DNA of 64,000 nucleotides, taken from contig OZ038492.1 of the NCBI GenBank assembly GCA_964036315.1, positions 36,299,618 through 36,363,617 on the forward strand, read 5' to 3'. The notes under the pieces were generated by a model. The model was not told the DNA's origin. It ran no database searches and saw only the letters and a list, made by a program, of their open reading frames with translations. Position 1 is the stretch's first letter, and each line of letters begins with the position of its first letter. This document shows, piece after piece, positions 43,263-56,696 of this stretch. The DNA is from Acanthosepion esculentum (Eukaryota; Mollusca; Cephalopoda; Sepiida; Sepiidae). Both the position numbers and the translations under genes were made by a program.

Positions 43263-43268
<6 letters not shown>
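43078..43268 (+). mobile_element. Hairpin element HP-10
   Basis: The arm is complete (AATATAGTCTTAAAATGTGG, GATAAAGTGCTCAATATCAG). The outer stem ATAGAAGTTAACACTTA pairs with TAAGTGTCGACTTCTAT. The inner stem is replaced by a shorter one around GTCAGGCAACTAGTTGCCTG. (TA)n follows to about 43,310. Confidence 0.85.
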
Positions 43269-43310
<42 letters not shown>

Positions 43311-43312
<2 letters not shown>

Positions 43313-43750
43313 CATTTTTGTTTGTCTATAATTTTAAGAAATTGCCTAAGAAATTGGTCTGTTTTTTGTAACCGTAAAATTTACATTCTTCACATATAAA
43401 TAATTTTAATACAGCTTAGACGACTTGGCCAGTAATATTTAAGACATTATGAAAATTAGGGCAGAAATCGATTCTCAATTTTAAAAAAGAACTTTTGGTT
43501 TTGTATTTTCTTTGTCTGGGACAAGCAATTTTAAATTTAATTTCTTGAATAGAAACAAGCGACAAAAATAACGATTAAATTAAAATTGCTAAAATTGGTA
43601 ATGTGACGTGTGGACTTCTGTGTTTTTTAAAAATCTAAAGTTCTATCGTTTATTTTCATTTCCTCATTTAAATCCGAATCTGGCCAGCGAAAAATTTACA
43701 AAGGATATATATTTGTTCACCTTCACGTCCGAACTAAATCTTTAATACGC
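43311..43750. other. Unassigned intergenic stretch
   Basis: AT-rich; no feature recognised. Confidence 0.5.
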
Positions 43751-43751
43751 T

Positions 43752-44060
43752 ATCACACACACACACACACACATGTGTATATTTAGGAAGCATATCTTGA
43801 TTCAAGCATGTTTCATTAAATAGTATAGACATAAATGATGTCTAATTATTTTTATAACAATTCTTTCTTCTCTAATTATCTTCTTGATGTTAAGTTGAAA
43901 CTCATCAAGGAAGGCGGTGTATTTTTTGTTAACATACGTGCTTTCGATATCCTTCGAGAGCATCTTCAGAGGTGAATTGCGAAGACAAACTTAATGTAAT
44001 TGTAATCTTTGTGATAGTGATTTTACAAATATACACACACGCGCTCTACTATAATTGTTT
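43752..44060 (-). repeat. Possible PLE-type terminal repeat (T5)
   Basis: On the minus strand CACCTCTGAAGATGCTCTCG then GATATCGAAAGCACGTATG precedes an A-rich segment (TTAACAAAAAATACAC). CTCTGAAGA ... CGAAAGC resembles the T1/T2 core, but no clean stem joins the two parts. Flanked by CA runs at 43,755-43,772 and 44,032. Confidence 0.35.
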
Positions 44061-44202
44061 TAAAATTGACCGTTGTGGTTTCGATGTTTTGTAAACAAGC
44101 TTCCCAATACAAGGGCGATAATCATAGATGCAAAATGGTAAATTTCAAAATGGTGAAATACATATTAAAAAATTCCTGCAATATATTAATTTAAAATAAA
44201 AA

Positions 44203-44601
<399 letters not shown>

Positions 44602-44655
<54 letters not shown>
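44602..44655. repeat. (TA)n microsatellite
   Basis: About 26 TA units between the inverted T2 ends and the next T2 copy. Confidence 0.97.
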
Positions 44656-44657
<2 letters not shown>

Positions 44658-44689
44658 GACAAAATCAAATAGACAAGTCACAAGCACAC

Positions 44690-45325
44690 ACACGAACCCT
44701 ACAAAACATAGGAAGTGTGTATATGTGTATGTATGTATATATTTATGTATATATATGTGTGTGTGTGTGTGTAAGTATGTATATATATGTATACTAATTC
44801 CTTATAATAAGACAGTATTTATATATGGAAAGGAAATATACGAAGAGATTCGCACGCTGACAAAAAACACACAAAAAATTGAAATAGATCTAAGAACACA
44901 CAGGGGTCATTAAAAGATAAGAACACAGATATCTTTTCTCACCCTTTCTGGGACCAATCTTAAATGTTTTATTACACTTCATGCAGAAGATCTTTCTCAC
45001 GGCCAGTTCAAGAAAGACATTTGTGCGACTATTACACAAAAAAGAGAATGTTTAACTCCGAGAATGTTTAACAACGAAAACATAAGGAAAATTTATTCAT
45101 TTTAATAATATGTGGAAATATTCACACTTTGCCTGAAGAAGGTCGCAGGGCCGAAACCCGTGTTGCAAAATTATGGAAAATAATAAAAAATAATGTATTC
45201 CTACCTTTTTTATCTTTTAATATATATTTCTAAAAAGAATCCACATTACAACCAAAAACTTTTGCGGTTTCTCTCTTCTTTTTATTATATACACTTTTAT
45301 CTCGTTGGAACAATTATAACCTCTT

Positions 45326-45330
<5 letters not shown>
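44690..45330 (+). repeat. PLE-2 terminal repeat T2, upstream direct copy
   Basis: ACTAATTCCTTATAATAAGA, GAAATAGATCTAAGAACACA, TTCAAGAAAGACATTTG, AATATGTGGAAATATTCACA, then TGCCTGAAGAAGGTCGCAGG and GCCGAAACCCGTGTTG, ending CTCGTTGGAACAATTATAAC. The same order is found at 50,035-50,568 downstream of the PLE-2 coding region, so the two are direct repeats bracketing it, as PLE pseudo-LTRs do. Confidence 0.72.
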
Positions 45331-45332
<2 letters not shown>

Positions 45333-45381
<49 letters not shown>

Positions 45382-45481
45382 AAGTATAGGATTGGTGCAT
45401 ACGTAATAAATTCCAATAACCCAAAAAAGCTATACTTGAAAGTGTGCACAATACAGAGTAGAGCAAATATACTCACTCTCG

Positions 45482-45552
<71 letters not shown>
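45333..45552. repeat. Two (TA)n tracts with a 100-bp spacer
   Basis: About 23 TA units, a unique spacer (45,381-45,483), then about 34 TA units ending where the inverted T2 copy begins. Confidence 0.95.
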
Positions 45553-45556
<4 letters not shown>

Positions 45557-45905
45557 GAAGAGGTTATAATGGTTCCAACGACAGAAAAGTGTTTATATTA
45601 AAAAGAAGAGAGGTACCGCAAATGTTTTTGGTTGTAATGTGGATTTAAAAAAAAAATATTATGCTTTATTTTTCATAATTTTACTACACGTGTTTCTGGT
45701 CTCGCGACCGTCTTCAGGTAAAGGGTGGTGATTTCCACATATTATTAAAAATAATTTTTTTCGTTATGTTTTTCAATGTTAAATATTCTCGATACGAGAC
45801 GTTCTCTATTTTTGTGTTAGTAATACGAATGTCTTTCTTGAAATGATAGTGAAGAGTTCTGCGCGAAGTGTCTTAAAACAATGAGTCACTGGTAAAAAAA
45901 ACAAA
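45553..45905 (-). repeat. PLE-2 terminal repeat T2, inverted copy
   Basis: The minus strand reads GACACTTCGCGCAGAACTCT, TTCAAGAAAGACATTCGTAT, CGTCTCGTATCGAGAATATT, then CCTGAAGACGGTCGCGAGAC CAGAAACACG. This is closer to the downstream copy (50.2-50.57 kb) than to the upstream one. The perfect hairpin GGTC-GCGA-GACC lies between CTGAAGA and GAAAC. The copy abuts the PLE-2 coding remnants. Confidence 0.78.
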
Positions 45906-46044
45906 AAACTTTTTGTGACGGGGCCTTGTCCCGTTCACATCCGACTCTCGCTCTTGAGTATGTTAGTTTATTTGCCTGAAAATCAGCCGAGATATGTCTT
46001 ATTTTATTTCATAACAACACTAACATAGACAAAAACATTATATA

Positions 46045-46996
46045 AAAAATTACAAAACTCTGCACAACACATAATAAAATATTAACAAAAAAAGAGAAGG
46101 ATTTCCTAATAAACTTTGTACCAAAAACAAGCAATTTCTACGGACTACCTAAAATTCACAAATCACGTGAAATAAAAGCAGCTATACAGACGCAAAAATC
46201 TGAATACATTAGCATCCCATTAGCAGGACCAGCCTGTCCAACTAGCAAACTCAGTAACCTGATAGACATAATATTGCAACCATATACTAAACAAATTAAA
46301 AGCCACATCAGAGACGATATCCATTTCCTTAGCTGCATACCACAAAAGGTGGACCCGGGAACCCTGATGGCAACTTTTGATATTAGTAGCCTATACAGCA
46401 ACATACCCCATGAACTAGGAAAAAAAGCAATCTCATTCTGGATTGAAAAACATCCAGAAATACTACATCCGAGATTCACCAAAGAGTTCATTATCGATAG
46501 TATAGACCTAATTTTAAACAATAACCCCTTTGAATTTGACAACAAAAACTATATCCAAACCCTAGGTACAGCAATGGGAACAAAAATGGCACCAACATAT
46601 GCCACCCTAACATTAGCTTACCTACTAGAAAACCTCTATGAACAGATAGAACAAATATATGGGGCACATATAAAAACTCAATTCACTAAATCTTGGAAAA
46701 GATACTTAGTTGATTGTTTCATCTTTTGGAAATCCTCATTGGGTGACATTAACCAATTTCACACTCTAATTCAAAACTTACACCCAAAAATCAGATTCGC
46801 GCAAGAATATAATTTTAACGAATTACCATTTTTAGATATACTCATTAGAAATAAAAACAACCATATAATCACAGATATCTATCACAAACCCACAGACACC
46901 CAACAATACCTTCATTTCAAGAGCCATCACCCCAAAACCTCCCTAAAATCCATCCCCTATTCCTCTAAAAAAAACGAGGCTACCCCACAACAATAA
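46045..46996 (+). pseudogene. PLE-2: reverse transcriptase
   Basis: Open from just after a TAA at about 46,042. Blocks in order: NFYGLPKIHKS, SIPLAGPACPTSKLSNLIDI, LMATFDISSLYSNIPH (motif A, catalytic Asp), YIQTLGTAMGTKMAPTYATL, KRYLVDCFIFW (the YxDD box, with the second Asp replaced by Cys), NELPFLDILIRNK and DIYHKPTDTQQYLHFKSHHP. GLPKIHK, MGTKMAPxYA and LPFLDI are diagnostic of Penelope-like RT. Replacement of the catalytic YxDD and a frameshift near 46,965 mean it is inactive. The N-terminus is missing. Confidence 0.85.
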
Positions 46997-47590
46997 TAAA
47001 CAAATGTTTTGAACTCGCAAAAAAAATCCCTCTAGACCAACTTAAAAATAAAAAGAAACGTAACGTCGAATCACCTCTAGCATATGTCTCAAAATACAAC
47101 AAAAAGAAATCCAGAAATATTCACAAAAATTACAAAATATCTAGACCTACTTAGCAAGAATAATAAACTGAATAATATACTAAAAACAACCAAAATAATT
47201 AAAAGCAAAAACCAATCTAAAAACCTAAAACACATATTAACCTCATCTAAATTTAACCAAAACACAATACAGGGAGTCACAAAATGCAACAAAAAAAGGT
47301 GTGGGGTTTGTGACATCATTATAGAAGGAAACTCCTACACTTTTGAAAACCCCAAAACGACATTCATAATAAACAAAAACTTAAACTGCAACTCCAAAAA
47401 TGTGATTTATATACTTAAATGTACAACATGCAAGAAGTCATAGGTATCGGCTAACAATTGAACAACAAGGCCTCCCTGCACAAAAGTAACAAAAAATTAC
47501 CAGACAACAGAAAACATTTTGTATCACAACACATCTTTCATTGTAACCAGGGTAAATTTAATATAGGTACCTCCAACAATTCGCTAAAAA
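46997..47590 (+). pseudogene. PLE-2: linker and GIY-YIG endonuclease
   Basis: After the RT frame breaks, one frame reads NKCFELAKKIPLDQLKNKKK and SPLAYVSKYN. Another (47,084-47,443) reads IFTKITKYLDLL, KIIKSKNQSKNLKHILTSSK, VTKCNKKRCGVCDIIIEGNS and NVIYILKCTTCKKS. This is followed by a stop and another shift into LNNKASLHKSNKKLPDNRKH and VSQHIFHC. The Cys-rich C-x5-C-x2-C segment and the KCxxCxxxYIG start precede the nuclease in canonical PLEs; the YIG itself is destroyed at the frameshift near 47,440. The nuclease would nick target DNA for priming. Confidence 0.8.
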
Positions 47591-49620
47591 AATCATTATA
47601 GCATAATGATAAGAGGTCCGAAACTTAATAAAAACAAAATTTCATCATTAAAATATTAATGTTATTATTAAGAGGAAAGAACAAAGTATTTTTTAAATAT
47701 TCTTTTAATTTTTTTTCTTCTTTCTAACACGTTTTAAATTTGGGTAAAATCTCGTTTTTTTTTGTTAAAACCGTATGACTTGTGGTCATCGTAATTTTTA
47801 GTGTAGCAGATTCGGGGGAAAACCCATTAATTTTGAAATTATTGCAAAAATCAAATAATTGTCTAATTTAAATGAAACTTTCAGGACTTATTAAAAAATG
47901 AATGAATTTATTTTTAGAAAATCTTAGCAATTTTTTTTTACAAGTGTTACTCCTCCCCACCCCACCCCATAAATTAATTTCATGAAATTTTATAGAATTT
48001 CAAAGACTGTGGAAATTTTTTGTTTTTTTTATAAGCAGGATTCCTTGGAGAAGGTAAATAATTAATATTTTTTCCCCAACTAATGCCAACTTTTAAAAAA
48101 ATCTGCTCCAAATCGTAAAATAAAAACTGCAATAAACTCTTTAATTATTAAATTAGATAGGCTTTTATTTGCTTTTATAAATAATATACATTAAGGACAT
48201 TATTACCTGAAGAAAAAAAAATTCGATGAATAAAGAATTTTTACAATTGTTTGCATTTTTCTTTTCTTTTTTTCATTTGTTTTTCATTATTTTTTTCAAT
48301 TTTAAAATTTTTTTAAAAATTCTTTCATGCAGCGCATGGGGTCGGTTATTAGATTTTTAAGTGGAGACTATATATACTAAGCGAAAATTAAAAGCTTAAT
48401 ACAAATAATGCTACCAAAACTTTTTACTATAACAAAACTTAATAAAAGTATTTTTTTTTGTGCTTCAACATGTTTGATTTTTTCTTGGTATGGTGTCTCG
48501 CAAGTGCTATTATAGTTAAAAGGTCACGTGTTTCAAGGCTTGTCTCCCCCTAGGTAAAAGCACCATGACATATATAGGTCTTCAGCTACCGGCAATTTTT
48601 CATTCAGTTATTAAATTAGAAAGTGAATTATTGAGATAATATTAATAAAATTATATTTCAGTTGTAAAAATGTAATAACTGAGTGTGATAGATGTTATAA
48701 TAATTAATAATTTTTTTATTAATTATTATTAATAATTTAAGATAAATATTAATATAATAATTAATAATATAATATATAATTAATATAATAATTAATAATA
48801 TTATATCTCAGTTATTTAATGAAAAATGTAATAACTGATAATATAGTAATTAATAAAATTATTTATAATAATTATCTACCATTATAGAGGTAACTACACA
48901 ATTTTAAAAAAATTATAGTATTTTATTTTTAAATTATTATAAGAAAGCAACTTCAAAATTACGGTTAAAAAAATCAGTAAAATATTATATAATTACGTAA
49001 AATATTTTAAATTTTAAACATTACTTAGTAGTTAAAAAAAACAATAACAAACCTTTCTTACTTAGAATTCGAAAAATTGTATCAGCTCTGGTCCACCATA
49101 GTAAACCTGTCAACACATGTGGCCATCAAATTATTGATGGATACTTGAGAAAACCAAGACTCCGTGGTGAAGAAATGCTTGTCTAGAAAATTTCATGGTG
49201 TAAGTGATGTTTGTTTTAAAACAGATTAATTAAACTTTAAATTTGCTAATTTTACGAAAGTAACGTTTCAGAAATCTATATGTTATTTTAGGCGTTTTTT
49301 TTAAACCAATATTATTTTTGTTTACATTTCTCTCTAAAAAAAAGTTAAACATGGCCGTTTCGATTAGTTTTTTAGAAGAATCGACTAAAAATCATTATAA
49401 TTTCTATTTGAAATACAGTACAGTATTTTCTTTTCTGGAATTAGAAAAATTAATCCTTTAGCTTTCAATTGAAGCTTGGGGAAACTTCAAAAATGATTTT
49501 TTATTTATGAAAAATAACTTTTAAACCTTGGGTATACCGAATTGTTGGAATTACCTAATTTAATATCATGCCAATATATCAAACAGACAATTATTCTTAC
49601 CTACAAATACAAGAAAAATC
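47591..49620. other. AT-rich non-coding sequence between PLE-2 and its downstream terminal repeat
   Basis: About 2 kb, strongly A/T-rich with TTAATAATTA-type repeats at 48,690-48,860. No coding region is recognised. It may be a PLE 3' non-coding region or unrelated host sequence. Confidence 0.45.
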
Positions 49621-49824
49621 TTTATAAACAAATTTAAACCGGAACTAAATAGATCCTGACCCCACACGCAAATGCACACAATATGCACACATAGTGACCA
49701 AATACAGTGATCAAGCCACTCCCATGCATGCACGCACGCTCACATGCGGGTATCTGTGGAACAGGAAAAATGTATATATGTGCACATATATATACGCTCA
49801 TATTGGCGAAAGCAGGGGAGCTAC

Positions 49825-50095
49825 TCACATAAACTCGACATTACTTAGGAAGTACGTGTGTATGTATGTATGTATATATGTGTATGTGTGTGTGTGTGTA
49901 TGTGTATACTAGTTCCATGTAACTTGGGAAGTATGTGTGTGTACGTATGCGTGTATGTATGTATGTATGTGTATGTACAGATTCCTTGTGGTGGGATGGT
50001 GTATGTGTGTGTGTATGTATGTTTATGTATGTGTGTATATGTACAAATGTGTTTACTAATTCCTCGTAGTGAGACAGTGTATGTATTGAGAGGGA
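49825..50095 (+). repeat. TG-rich minisatellite (about 4 units)
   Basis: ACTAGTTCCATGTAACTTGG, ACAGATTCCTTGTGGTGGGA and ACTAATTCCTCGTAGTGAGA begin at about 49,908, 49,976 and 50,054, each followed by TATGTGTGTG-rich sequence, giving unequal units of about 70-78 bp. A single unit is present in the upstream T2 copy near 44,795, so the array arose within T2. Confidence 0.75.
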
Positions 50096-50563
50096 ATATG
50101 CACACGCATATATACACGCATGCTGACAGAAACGCACGAAAATGGAAATAGATCTAAGAACACACAGGGGTCTTTAAAACATTAAAAGATAAGATACCGA
50201 CAACTAAGTTATCACTTCTCAAACCAACCTTATTTGTTTTATGACCCTTCGCGCAGAACTCTTCACTGCCATTTCAAGAAAGACATTCGGATTACTAACA
50301 CAAAAATAGAGAATGTCTCGTATCGAGAATATTTAACATAGAAAAACATAAAGTAAAAAATTAATTATTTTTAATAATATGTGGAAATCTCCACCCTTTA
50401 CCTGAAGACGGTCGCGAGACCAGAAACACGTGTAGTAAAATTATGAAAAATAAAGCATAATATTTTTTTTTAAAATCCACATTACAACCAAAAACATTTG
50501 CGGTACCTCTCTTCTTTTTAATATACACACTTTTCTCTCGTTGGAACCATTATAACCTCTTCC

Positions 50564-50568
<5 letters not shown>
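50035..50568 (+). repeat. PLE-2 terminal repeat T2, downstream direct copy
   Basis: Contains GGAAATAGATCTAAGAACAC, CTTCGCGCAGAACTCTTCAC, CTCGTATCGAGAATATTTAA, then CCTGAAGACGGTCGCGAGAC CAGAAACACG at 50,401-50,430, and ends GAACCATTATAACCTCTTCC before (TA)n. It matches the inverted copy at 45,553 almost base for base over about 300 bp. Confidence 0.78.

Positions 50569-50633
<65 letters not shown>
50568..50633. repeat. (TA)n microsatellite
   Basis: About 32 TA units with one TATG interruption. Confidence 0.98.
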
Positions 50634-50638
<5 letters not shown>

Positions 50639-50639
50639 G

Positions 50640-50905
50640 AGTGTGTGTGGAAGGGAATGATGATTTATTGATTAATTGATTTAGTGTTTTCAGTCTATCG
50701 ACCATTACCAGGTTTTTAAAGCCATCAAATATTTTTAGTTTGTATGAATTTAGAAAAAAAAGATAATTATTTTTTATGTAGAAAGGGCGATTTATCCGTT
50801 TCCCGAGAATATTTGCGCGTAATATCGAACCCGACTGGAATTCGAACTAGGCTCGCCGATTTTCAATTCTGAGCTTTTAGGCATTACACTATCCGCACAT
50901 CCAAG
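50640..50905 (-). mobile_element. tRNA-Arg-like SINE
   Basis: The minus-strand head contains GTAATGCCTAAAAGCTCAGA and AGTTCGAATTCCAGTCGGGT (B box GTTCGAATTCC). The opposite end has the associated TGATTTATTGATTAATTGAT ... CCATTACCAGG segment. The 5S head is absent. Bases 50,906-51,440 are unassigned. Confidence 0.6.
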
Positions 50906-51439
50906 CGGTTACCTGTTCTTGTAAACACGTATTCATGAAAAGAATCTGCATTTTATGTCTGCTAAATTCATTGATTTTTTGTTCTTGTATGCGAATATCA
51001 TTTCGCAAATATTACTGCAGTCGACCTATAAAATAACCAAAATCCATATTCTATGCTTTCGACTCGCACGAGTCATCGTCAGAGACATGAAGAAGAAAGA
51101 AAAAAAGAAAATCAAATGTAGGTTAAACTGCGCACCGTTTTAAATGTGTCATTACCATTTCTTTGAAGGGTAAATGCAATAAAGTCTCTTGCTGCTTTAA
51201 GGAAAAACTGAAATGATAAAAATATAATTACAGAACAAAAGATAAGTACCTCTTTTTTTTTCTAAATTAGCAAAAGTAGGGCTCGACATGGCAACCATAA
51301 AGGTATCTATACAACTCAAATGATTCAGCAGCATTTCGAATCAGCCTTTTGTATACTTCTTCTTTGAAGTACTTTGTGTCTTCAGGAGATGGTGGATTAT
51401 GGTTCTGTTTTACCCTGTTTCGTTTGTTGTCTAACGACT

Positions 51440-53205
51440 TTGTCTTCTATTTAGCATACGGGCATCGACTAGCAAGAGGGGTCTCCTTGCTGGTGAAGCG
51501 TACTCTGGATGCGAGAGTGGACGTCGATGTCGACGGCCGGTTGATCGTGGCCGATATTGCCGTAAAAAGTGGTTCGTTCCGGATGCTTTCGGTTTATGCG
51601 CCCAACAACCGAGAGAAGCGCGTCTCGTTTTTACCTCAGTTTGGATCGTTCCTGACGGATTCCCGGCGTCTAGACTTAGCCCAGGTGTGGGCTGCGGTTT
51701 GGAAAGCCGCTTGGGACCCCAAGTTACACAGGGGTCGGGGAGCTAGTGGGAGATCAGGCGATCATTGTTTGGTGGTTCTGATCGATTATTTTGGTCTCAT
51801 TGATAGATACCGGGTCGATCACCGAGAGAGGGCGATGCGGACGTGGGCACGTAGTTGGCCGTCTACCCAGGTATCTAGCTATTTGGATTAGAATATTAGT
51901 CAGAAAGGCCGATGTAGATATGTTAGACCCACGTTCCACTGGTTAGGCTATTCGGACAACAGATTTGTTTGTGCCCGGGTAGCGTTAATCGCTAGACCTA
52001 GAATGGCTGGAGACTGAAAATTCAATCTGTCTTTGCTGGACATGCGCGACTTCCGGAAACAGCTGAATAGCGTAGTGCAGCGGGAACTAGTGGGGGCGGT
52101 TATTGGGAATAGGTGGTGGAAAAGGCTTAAGAATAAGATTAGGTCGTTCACCACCGAATAGAACCAACGGCTCGCACTAGATAATTCTAACAAGGGGAAG
52201 GCTCTTAAGGATTGTCTTTCCCGAGAGGTAGCTGGTGAAGGGATTCCCTAGAGATAGACCAAGCTAGAGCAGCCCTGTGGCGCGTGGCGCGCGAGAACTA
52301 CCAGTGTCAGATTGTTAGGCATAAGTTAAACATGATGTTTGGCGAAGCCGTGAATATAGGCGCATAATTGCCAGCAATTGGTTCGGCTTGGGATCCGTCC
52401 CCGACCTAATTTCTAGTGGTGTGATCATGCTGTTGAAAAACGGCAAGGATGTTAGGCGGGATTTAGATAATTACAATACCATAACTCTACTAAATAATGT
52501 TTACGATTATGGCCGAGATCCTGTCGAAGTGTTTACAGTCCGTTGCCGAGATTCCGTTGGGAGTCGTGCACGATCCCAGAGGATGTAAAAGACGACGAGC
52601 AAGCCGTGCTGGTCAATTTAGGTCAGTCCAAGTCATTTGATAGGCTCGACTATCAGTACCTGGCTGCTGTCCTGCAATTCGCCGGATTCGATCCCGATTT
52701 CTGGCGGTGGATTAGCCTCCTGTATCGCTCTCCCCAGAGCTGTGGCGCAGGTGAACGGAAAGTGGCCGTGTCCTTTTGCGCTGTTTCGGTCAGTTCATGA
52801 GGATTTCCCACTGTTCCCTTCTTCGCCGGCTGAGGAACAGATGGGCTCCAGATGCAGAAATTTGGCGCCGATGATGGCTGTCCTTGAAAAGGGGGACTGA
52901 GGTGTGTGCCACTTATGTTTTTCCTCTAATCCTTTACCGATTGGCTGCGCTTCCTCTCTGTAAGGAACTGAAGAAAGCGATCAAGTGTTTGCTCTACTCT
53001 CTCTTGTTGGGTGGCCGCAAGCATCACGTCGACAGAGATGTCAGTGTCAAACGTCTGTGTTCTGTGGGGGTTAGGAAGTTCACAATTGATGCTTCATCGA
53101 CATGCCGCGAGGTTGGCTTTTCTATGCCGCGCGTTAACAGAGTATTCGACCTTAAAGGGGTCGTATTCCCTCGCCTTACTATCACTCCTCCGGTATCGAG
53201 TCTAT
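51440..53205 (+). pseudogene. L1/Tx1-like LINE pseudogene
   Basis: The endonuclease part reads ARGVSLLVKRTLDARVDVDV, GRLIVADIAVKSGSFRMLSV and YAPNNREKRVSFLPQFGSFL, typical of the APE nuclease of L1/Tx1-type LINEs. A large deletion follows; RRGRGASGRSGDHCLV-like and DHRERAMRTWARSWPS scraps remain. RT pieces read SGVIMLLKNGKDVRRDLDNY, QSKSFDRLDYQYLAAVLQFA (motif A; DQxKAFDRVDHxYL) and GFDPDFWRWISLLYRS. The FADD box is lost. The C-terminal part LILYRLAALPLCKELKKAIK onward with LLLGGRKHHVDRDVSVKRLC is also Tx1-like. GC content is higher than the surroundings. Many frameshifts; dead. Confidence 0.75.
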
Positions 53206-53283
53206 ATTGCTAATTTAGCAACATAAACTTTGTGTCCGACGAGCTGTAATCCAACGAATGTTAAGTCGCACACCAAAACGTAG

Positions 53284-53354
<71 letters not shown>

Positions 53355-53430
53355 TTGGAGTGCGACTTAAGTTTCGCTGGATTACAGCTCGTTGGGTACA
53401 AAGTCTATATTGCTAATTTAGCAACATATA
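53200..53430. repeat. Inverted repeat with a (TA)n loop
   Basis: TATTGCTAATTTAGCAACAT A..TTTGTGTCCGACGAGC TGTAATCCAACG..AAGTCGCAC pairs with GTGCGACTTAAG..CGCTGG ATTACAGCTCGTTGGGTACA AAG..TATTGCTAATTTAGC. Arms of about 80 bp flank about 32 TA units (53,287-53,350). The left arm overlaps the end of the LINE pseudogene, so LINE-end sequence may have been copied in inverted form. Confidence 0.8.
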
Positions 53431-53511
53431 GTGTGTGTCTATCTGCCTGCCCATGAATACACACCGGCACGCGCGTTTACGCTTGCTTATATCTGTTTGA
53501 TTTATCTATCC

Positions 53512-53512
53512 C

Positions 53513-53550
<38 letters not shown>
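53512..53550. repeat. (TA)n microsatellite
   Basis: About 17 TA units with one CATA, joined to the SINE tail CGTCGTCGTCGGTCTCGAGA. Bases 53,431-53,511 are unassigned. Confidence 0.95.
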
Positions 53551-54113
<563 letters not shown>

Positions 54114-54627
54114 GTGTGAGAAAGTAATGGCGGAGAAAGTAAGAGCAGCTGCGATGAAAAATCTTTGGCCCACTTCACAATATAATTTTTCAGTACACTT
54201 TTTTAACGCTACGAATTGCCCTGACATATTTTTCTTTCTCCGTCTTTTATGACAGATCGTCTGATCATTCAGTGCTGACATTCGTCGTCTGCACACGAAC
54301 GAACACGGCGTGTGACTTTTGCGAAAGGTTATTCTCTGGAAAGAGTCTCATCTGCAGAATTTGGATTTCGAACGAAACAGTTACGACTCTTCGCTTTGAT
54401 TCGATTAAATTTCCCAAAGTACAAGGACCAAGAGCCACACAGGGCAGAGTGATATGAAGTAAGAGGAAAATGTTAGGGAGATACGTGTCAAAGATAGCGC
54501 TTAACCGTAGAAATGAATCGGTGAAGATTGCCGCGACCTGAAAAGGAAGATATGAAGCCAAAAATATGTTTATATCTTAAGATATTTTTTATAGAGTTAT
54601 TACTTATTTTATCGATACGAGTCGTAC

Positions 54628-56003
<1,376 letters not shown>

Positions 56004-56004
56004 G

Positions 56005-56272
56005 CAGCTGAAGACCACGGAATGTGGTGTGGGTCACCTTCACTCCGTACCCTTGTTATTCAGGTTTTGAATTCAGAGCTGTGCTTCTCCTGCAACAGTT
56101 TCAAGTCAAGGATATATGACTCAGTCTGCCCTGCTATTTTCCCATAGCGGGAGGGAAAAGAGATGGATTCACACCATCCCCAAGGATAAGAGTACATCGT
56201 TGAATGTAATGAACTCGACTGGAATTACTCAATTCCAGCCGCTATCAATTATACCTCCGTGCCTTCATCCAC
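56005..56272 (-). mobile_element. tRNA-like SINE, degraded
   Basis: GACTCAGTCTGCCCTGCTAT, GTTCAGAGCTGTGCTTCTCC-like and CTCGACTGGAATT match the order of the SINE at 53,545-53,998. The B-box region (AGTAATTCCAGTCGAGTT on the minus strand) is mutated. Confidence 0.6.
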
Positions 56273-56315
56273 ATTATATATACACATGGGCATATATATA
56301 TATATATATATATTT

Positions 56316-56369
56316 GTCATCCACAGACAGACTGTTTCGCTGTTTCACAGCTCATCAGTGTGGCTAGAC
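56316..56369 (-). ncRNA. Type I hammerhead ribozyme (RZ-4, downstream copy)
   Basis: Helix I CCACA, CTGATGA, helix II GCTGT-GAA-ACAGC, GAA, helix III ACA-GTC-TGT, cleavage base C, helix I TGTGG. It is identical to the RZ-2 ribozyme except for the helix II loop (GAA instead of GAT). All conserved residues are present. Confidence 0.82.
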
Positions 56370-56632
56370 GTCCGGTTGCCTCTAGCTAGGATCGAAACCC
56401 GACTGGATTTGCGTAAGTCGGAACTTCTCTCACTAAGCCGTCGGCGCACGGCAGGGATGAAGGTGGATTTTAGCGTGTTTATTTTTATATTTAGATAAAC
56501 ACACAGTGACTGACAGTGACTCAATTCTGCCGAAGAGTCATGCTATATTAGCTTAAATAGTCACTGTTTACAAACTCGCACCTCAAACCAAAGAGTTCAA
56601 CTGAAATTAATTTTTCAGGAGCCAGTATTTTT

Positions 56633-56686
56633 GTCATCCACAGAGAGACTGTTTCGCTGTTTCACAGCTCATCAGTGTGACTAGAC
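56633..56686 (-). ncRNA. Hammerhead ribozyme (RZ-4, upstream copy), weakened
   Basis: CTGATGA, helix II GCTGT-GAA-ACAGC and GAA are intact. Helix III becomes ACA-GTC-TCT, with its middle pair lost, and helix I loses one pair (TCACA/TGTGG). It probably cleaves poorly or not at all. Confidence 0.7.
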
Positions 56687-56695
56687 GTCCGGTTG

Positions 56696-56696
<1 letters not shown>

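Noticed and set aside
43900..43990. Hammerhead ribozyme on the minus strand at T5
   Set aside because: CTGAAGA and GAAA are present, but no helix II can be drawn between them; kept only as a possible terminal repeat.
51349..51891. Host protein-coding exon
   Set aside because: The reading matches LINE endonuclease blocks and is followed by LINE RT fragments in broken frames.
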